Assembly: GCA_015680685.1 (NCBI GenBank)
Contig: MNCI01011783.1
Span: 194,980-258,979, forward strand
Length of the DNA stretch: 64,000 nt
Direction: 5' to 3'
Source of the DNA: Gnetum montanum
Lineage: Eukaryota > Streptophyta > Gnetopsida > Gnetales > Gnetaceae
Shown here: one piece after another, positions 58,965 to 64,000 of the stretch
Layout: each line of letters opens with the position of its first letter
How positions within the stretch are numbered: the stretch's first letter is position 1
Translations under genes and position numbers: made by a program
Notes under the pieces: generated by a model
What the model saw: the letters and a program-made list of their open reading frames with translations, nothing else
What the model was told of the DNA's origin: nothing
Database searches by the model: none

Positions 58965-61430
58965 TTAGATGGTGGAGAAGTGTACATGGGCGACCTCTTG
59001 TTGTTGCAAGAGTTTGTTTGGGCTTTTGGTCCTAAAGAAGGGTCTTCTCTTTTTACAGTTGTCAGAACCAGCAGCAGGTTGAATATTTATAGCTCTTGCA
59101 GCATGACGTTGCTGCAGTTGCGTAGGAAGTTCCCCTTGCATTGTTGGAGTAGGAGGTGTTATGGAAACTACTTGTGGAAGAGGTGCGGATGGATTTGGAG
59201 GATGGTGTGGGTATTGAGTGTCTCCTGTAGGAGAAGGAGTCCTTCTGAAGTACTTCCAAACTTGGTAGTGACAGTGGGGAGTTGTGTGACTCATAGAGTC
59301 ACTTGGAGAAATCAGCTGCTGCACATAACACACATAAGGGTAAGGCTACCGATAACGGTATTGATGTTTTGGTGATGGCATCCCGCATGACTGTGGGTAT
59401 TTCCATTGCAAATGTTGTTTGATGGATTATGGTGGAGTTCCACTTGGATAATATGTTAATGGTTGGTGAAACTACCTTGGGTTACCTTGGGGATAAGGTA
59501 ACCTATGGGGTTTTTTCCATTGATTAAGTCTTGGATTAAGTGCATACACCCCATACTCTTGTAGATGTGAGATGACTAGGCAACATCCCTTAGGATGGTC
59601 ATAGTGGCAGATCTCACATCCACCATCATCGTCTATGTCAAAGTCCACAACCACATCAGAGTTAATGATTTTCCCCTTATCCTTGTTATGTGCAAGGCCT
59701 AAATCTCTCCACTTTGTCTTACCTTTATCACTATTTTGTTCTACCTTATACTCTTCTACAATTTTTAAGATAGTTTTAATTTTAGAGTCTAAGGAACTCC
59801 ATACGTCATCTACCTTAGCCATTATTTCTGTTGTGAGGTTTTGAAGCGGCAAGGTCTTTCTATTCACCAACTCTTATATTGGTGACTCATCCTCTTCATT
59901 GTAAAATTTCACTCCCTTCTTTCGAAGAGAGAGATCATAGTTGTATTATTCTACATTTTCCCTTTTTCATATCTCACCTTATTCTTTTGCTACTTGCTCC
60001 AACAAGTGATGAACTTCATGGGCTCTAAGTTGTGATAGTCTCCCTTGGGCATAAGTCCCAAGGGTTCTTCTTGTTTCATGCCTTAGCCCATCTATGATGT
60101 GGAGAAGTTGATCCCACTGTGCATATCCATGGCCTGGGCAATGATGTAACAATGTGTAGTAGCAGGCCATGGAAGCATCCAAGGGTTCATGAATACCCTG
60201 CTTCCATCCTTGGATCTTCTTACACAAATTGGACACTTTGGAGTATGTCTAATACTTATCGTTGAACGGTTATAACATCGTACTCCACCTCCTAATGGTT
60301 TCTAGTTCTAAGGACTGATACCAACTCTTTTCTTCCTTGGTGAGTGTCCTGGGAAACAACTTAAGTTTCTACCACTCGTTTTCTATGTTCTACAAGGCAC
60401 AGGCATCGTGGAATGTCTATAAATGATGTTGCAGATCAGCGTTGTATCCCCCCTCAAAGCGTGGGATGTTGTTCATGTCTAAATGCCTGATCCGACTATC
60501 TTTTAAATTCTTTGTGGAAATTCTAACTACCTCTATTATATCAAGCATACTTCGGGTTGCAAGTAGGGGCTTTTCATGATCGTCTCTTTCATGAAGCCTA
60601 TGATGTCTTCGTTGTTTCCTATTTTTCCTTCGTTCATGCCCTTGTCCTCTCTCTCAACTCTCTCATCAAGTTCTCTCATTTTTCTTACCTTTATCCTCTC
60701 CATTATGCTTGTGATGGTTGCGCCCAGATGTGGAAGGAGAGAGTGAATGATGGGAAGAAGGGGAAGAAGAAGGAGAACCATTGCCATGATGATGTTTCCT
60801 ACCTTCTCTTCTACTGCTTTGGCCCTGATCGTGATGACGATTCAAGTGCCCGTCCTTAGCATGAGTGGTTGTTCCCTCTATGAACAGTTGGTGTTCATGG
60901 GCATCAAAACCAGGGTTATGTATCATTGATTGTAGGTTCTAATACCCAACCTCCTCACCATCATTAGAAGGGGGAACATTATTTGCTAAAGAACCCATTA
61001 TAAGGGGTTCCTCATCTCCTATTTTGCTAAGGACGTGCGGACCTTTGCCCTTCAACAGTGTATGTTGGCTCTCCTACCTTGAGTCCCTCATACGTTGCAA
61101 AGCTGTGGGATGGTAATCCCTCATGTCAAAATCACCCATAACGTATTCAACATAAAATTCTATCATGCCAATCTGTGCCAAAGCACGGAGAAGCATGTTA
61201 GGGACTACCCGATTTGGGGGTAACACTATGTTACCATGTAGATCTCTCCAACGCATTTTTTCATCTTGATAGAAGATAAAAGTAAAATTTGGAATATACT
61301 CATCAAGATGAGTATGTTCCACCCTATATTGTTGAGAAACTGGTTGATTTAGGTTATGTTTTTTTGATTGCCGACTGTTCTTTGTATTATCCCTAGGTGA
61401 AGTGCTCTTGTGAGAAGAAGAAGAAGACAT
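58965..61430 (-). pseudogene. Element A gag
   Basis: ATG at 61430 (MSSSSSHKSTSP). The first 118 codons are open and include HLDEYIPNFTFIFYQDEKM and LHGNIVLPPNR. All large blocks stay in one frame: WKQGIHEPLDASMACYYTLL and YAQGRLSQLRAHE (60236-59979), WSSLDSKIKTILKI and a zinc-binding stretch CEICHYDHPKGCC (59870-59560), then a Pro/Ser-rich tail with HPPNPSAPLPQ (59333-58965). Best preserved Athila-like gag of the window; six or so stops. C-x2-C-x3-H-x3-C is an unusual knuckle, also seen degraded in C. Confidence 0.88.
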
Positions 61431-61558
61431 GATGTCTTATAGGTATGCTAATTTTACCGTTATATAATTTTTCTTATTTAATTAACCTGAAGGTTCATTT
61501 AGGCTCCCAACAATATGAGTGATATCCTTTATGTTCTATTTAGTGCACAAACACTTAG

Positions 61559-61576
61559 TCCCCGACAATGGCACCA
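61559..61576 (-). other. Element A primer-binding site (tRNA-Asp type)
   Basis: Plus strand TCCCCGACAATGGCACCA matches 15 of 18 bases of the tRNA-Asp 3' end as I recall it. All three differences are CpG-type changes. It lies one base from the LTR. Confidence 0.82.
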
Positions 61577-61577
61577 A

Positions 61578-62576
61578 TGATGAGTGGTGAGGTACCCCTA
61601 CACTCAACCATATGAAATGAGCGTAGCATGCACGATCTAGTCGAACTCCATAGACTAAGTGCCTACACACCCCATGGAACACTTGGGGTTAATCATTCAT
61701 TGTCTTCCCAGACTTACTTGTAGTTGTCACGGTGTATGGTTAAGTAAGTCTGAGGTATATGATTTTTATATCTTTTTATGTTTTATGTCTCCTATGCTAA
61801 CAAGGTGAAGGGTTGAGAAACTAAGTACTAATTCTAACTAATGACTAAGTCTAAATTAACCTAGCATCAGCATCTGTTCCCACTTACCATACACACCCTG
61901 AACCGATGCAACCACGGCTACCAAATGCTAATCGTTGCTGGGATCACCATGCGTAACCCACGTGCTTGAATTGGTCATATTGAGGCACTTAACTAGGAGG
62001 AAATGGTTGATAGAATCTAATCTAGCATAAGTGCGATGAGTAGCTGATTCCTTGACTAACCGTACACACCTTTGTGCACGACTACCACTAGGATTACCAA
62101 GCACAGATCCTAAATACGCCACTGGGTTACCAAGTAGTTACACTAAATGCTCATAATCAAGTCGTACTCATACTACGTTGCAATGAGCAGCCGATTCCTT
62201 GACTATCCATACATATCCTTAGATGCTCGTAATCAAGTTGTACTCATTCTGCATTCTAGGAGTTTAAGGCTTAGAGAGAGAAAGAAATAAATAACATTAA
62301 AATAAATCCTATTCCATGCACTATAAAGTTGATCCAGGAAGTTCATCTTTATTGCCATACACAACTTGTGTTCAAGTACAATGTTGCTCGAATAAAGATC
62401 CGTTAAATTTAGGACTCCTACTAAGGGCACATGGAAAATATTCTATCTCTGGAGTGATCAATCTACTAGAGTTTTCCTACTTCTAACCCAGGATGAGGAA
62501 ACAAGGGAGAGTTGCCTCTTATTTATAGACTTGATGGTGGACCACGATATCGCGTATGCGATATCGCGTCTCATAA
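61578..62576 (-). repeat. Element A 5' LTR
   Basis: Pairs with 55187-56202 with high similarity. TATAAATA (minus) at 62520-62527. It has two CGATATCG palindromes near the outer end where the 3' copy has three. Outer terminus degraded from TCATCA to TCATAA. Confidence 0.9.
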
Positions 62577-62684
62577 GTTACTAATTGGCTATGTATTGTT
62601 GTATTTCAGGCCTTAGGAGACATTGGTGGCCCTATCAGTGAGGGCAAAGATGATCCACCACTTCCTCCTCTAGATGCCCCTTAG

Positions 62685-62998
62685 CATCCTCTATCAGCTT
62701 ATTTTCAACATCATTGGCTATATCACTTTTATTTTAATATTGATGGCTAATGTTATCTAAGACTATGTTATAGATGATTATTTTTTTGACATTTTTTCCA
62801 CACAATGTGGCCATGGCTATGTATATTATGAACACTTTAAATTTAAAATTTTTTTTGGCTATCTATATTGTTGTAGTAAGTGTTGTAAATGTTGTGAATG
62901 TTTTGAATGGCTACATTGAGGTTTTCGCCTATAAAATTAATTAGCTAATTAATGTGATAGTAGGTTAAACAAAAATAATAATAAAATAGATTTTTGCT
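62685..62998. other. 3' flank of the antisense gene in H
   Basis: AT-rich, non-coding. Corresponds to 20346-20909 in B. Nothing else seen. Confidence 0.55.
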
Positions 62999-63180
62999 AG
63001 TTTAGGCCATGGTGGGCATAGGTTGTGTGGATTTTGCTAGTTTAAGGCCATGGTAGGCCATGTTGCCAATTTAAAGTCTTAACAAACTATGATGCTAGTT
63101 TAAGGCCATAGTAGGCCATGTTGTATGATTATCTTTGCTAGTTTAAGGTCATGGCAAGCCATGATGCCCATTTAATGTCT
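62999..63180. repeat. Array of TTTAAGGCCATGGTAGGCCATG-type repeats in H
   Basis: About five irregular copies of 'gctagtttaaggccatggta' plus 'ggccatgttg'. On the minus strand the unit reads CATGGCCTTAAACTAGCA, which is the core found in B's arrays. It has the same place relative to the antisense gene and gag-protease as 20156-20345 in B. Confidence 0.8.
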
Positions 63181-63186
63181 TAGAAC

Positions 63187-64000
63187 ATTGCTGTTAAAGA
63201 GAAGTCATGATCAAGTCATACAAGCTTATAATAGTGTTCTTCTACTTGAGGGATTGCCTATCTTGGTCTATTCCACTGAGGAAATTTTTATTGTTAGCCA
63301 TGGGCTTATCATCCAAGTTGTGCTTTACTTCCTCCATGTATCCAAAAATGCAAAAATTTTCTTTTGGTTGTGATTTTCAAGGCTTTTTCTTGTTCTTCTA
63401 TCTATGGATTTTGGTATACTCCTATGTCTTGTTGGTTGGAATGGATGGAGGAAAGGAGGTCATGAGTATAGCTAAAAGGGAAGTGGGCTTTTTTGGGTCC
63501 ACTTCCTTTCATTCCTCTATCAACTTGTCACCCTTGTTATTGGGCTTTTGCTTATGCTTCTTTTTTTACTTAGTTGAAGTATTCTAGTTGTCAATTGTTC
63601 ATTGTGAGGAAGAGGTAGTAGCATTAGCCATCATAGGATGTCATTTTGTAGTTGGTTGGGCTACAACTAGTTGGGTTATTTTAGGTTGAAGAACCCTAAT
63701 GACAAAAGGTTTCCTTAGAGGCATTCATGATGGTACTATTATGACAAAGGAGGATATTGAGCTGGTGGAAGCTAAAGAAGCCTTTTTATCACAAGGAGGT
63801 GCTTGTATCATGAATGGTTCCCTTAAGGGTCTCTGATCATCATTAATGTTAAATACTAAAATAACATAATGGATGTCATTAGCATTCAATGGGTCTTTGT
63901 AGACCTACATCAACTAATTTTGTGGCCATTATAGGTTTGATGCATCTAAGACTAGTTCTCCTCTATCTATCATCCTCTGCAAGTCATTCTTTAGCATAAG
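63187..64000 (-). pseudogene. Element H gag tail (partial)
   Basis: On the minus strand LKNDLQRMIDRGELVLDAS (about 63995-63940) and VYKDPLNANDIHYVI (about 63905-63860) match B's gag tail (MIDRGDVVFDE, VYNDPFNTNDAPYVI). Then KPFVIRV (about 63695) and finally SLYDLIMTS (63225-63200), matching SLYNLVMTS before B's protease. Directly after that the repeat array begins, so the protease is missing. The gene continues beyond 64000. Confidence 0.82.

Larger units (their letters stand above)
55187..62576 (-). mobile_element. Element A, Athila-like Ty3/gypsy
   Basis: Minus-strand element with two LTRs (61578-62576 and 55187-56202), tRNA-Asp primer site, gag (61430 to about 58965), protease, a 732-bp assembly gap, a non-coding tail and polypurine tract. 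RT, RNase H and integrase are not visible; they are either in the gap, whose true size may be larger, or deleted. Gag, LTRs and tail are related to E. Inserted in the last intron of H's antisense gene, in the orientation opposite to that gene. Confidence 0.88.
51710..62684 (+). pseudogene. Antisense multi-exon gene of element H (interrupted by element A)
   Basis: Homologue of the B gene with the same exon plan: 51710-52152, 52242-52519, 52626 to about 53673, 53774 to about 53985, 54056-54193, 54308 to about 55126, 62610-62684. B exon sizes are 432, 271, 1038, about 320, 202, 779, 79; here 443, 278, about 1048, about 212, 138, about 819, 75. Conserved blocks: QYNDSNTLMVAHRAHKLFQN, LKFGEV, FTFFASYLKRIVEFLVVYR, KVEFMHGMAKDIMN, YLKWLKEELVEHH-like (one stop), and a short acidic/Pro end DPPLPPLDAP then TAG. 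Donors GTAAGC, GTAAAC, GTAAGG; acceptors TTGCAG, TTATAG, TTTCAG. Element A lies in the last intron. Many TAG stops. Confidence 0.78.
51673..64000 (-). mobile_element. Element H, truncated Tat/Ogre-like element (contains A)
   Basis: Recognised by two parts of B in the mirrored arrangement: the multi-exon gene (plus strand here) and, beyond a repeat array with the same core, the gag tail read on the minus strand at 63187-64000. RT, integrase, 3' LTR and the protease are missing; gag and the 5' LTR would continue right of the window. It is older than A, which interrupts it. Confidence 0.8.

Noticed and set aside
58896-59375. Plus-strand 159-codon ORF at 58896-59375
   Set aside because: Complement of A's gag tail, whose minus-strand reading matches C's gag.
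60557-60929. Plus-strand ORFs at 60557-60929
   Set aside because: Complements of A's gag in a low-complexity charged region.
1-64000. tRNA, rRNA or other structural RNA genes
   Set aside because: I looked for tRNA-like and rRNA-like words on both strands and found only the primer-binding sites of the retroelements.

Overview
This window is plant nuclear DNA from a repeat-rich, probably large, seed-plant genome. No bacterial, organellar or ordinary host gene is recognisable. Nearly everything belongs to eight decayed LTR retrotransposons, labelled A to H here. Lineages are judged by protein motifs, primer-binding sites and gene order. A, C and E are Ty3/gypsy, Athila-like. B and H are Ty3/gypsy, Tat/Ogre-like. 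D, F and G are Ty1/copia, SIRE/Maximus-like. Reading frames are broken mainly by TAG and TGA codons at former CAG/CAA/CGA sites, and primer-binding sites have lost their CpGs, as expected for old methylated DNA. I cannot name the species; a gymnosperm or another giant genome would fit.

Left nest (1-45472), four levels deep. E (minus strand) is the host; its 3' LTR lies left of the window. D (minus strand, 6973-44655, target-site duplication CACTA) sits in E's 5' LTR. C (plus strand, 11697-42691, duplication CCTTT/TCTTT) sits in D's gag. B (plus strand, 14442-33589, duplication CCATC) sits in C's gag. B is about 19.1 kb and the best preserved: LTR - tRNA-Asn primer site - gag - protease - repeat array - antisense multi-exon gene - spacer - RT, RNase H, second RNase H, integrase - 38-bp repeat array - LTR.

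Right block (45473-64000). After about 310 bp of unassigned DNA comes F, a minus-strand copia remnant with a large internal deletion. G, a second copy of the D family, interrupts F. G breaks off near 51672, where H begins. H is a minus-strand Tat/Ogre-like element that runs off the right edge; in this orientation its antisense gene reads on the plus strand. Element A (55187-62576, duplication GTCAC/GTTAC) is inserted in the last intron of that gene. Two assembly gaps (37751-38592 and 57864-58595) hide parts of C and A.

The most interesting content is accessory to gag-pol. (1) The antisense gene in B and H keeps the same seven-exon layout, with similar exon sizes, in two diverged copies. In B it lies between protease and RT, where Ogre elements are known to carry an intron. 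(2) D and G carry a roughly 520-540 codon ORF in place of pol, with its own TATA and an upstream cluster of GACGTC-like palindromes. (3) C carries a long sense ORF after pol. The three ORF types share a loosely similar layout that recalls the 'putative plant transposon protein' type of domain; that link is inference. (4) Repeat arrays at module boundaries of B and H share a TGACNTTAAACT-like core.
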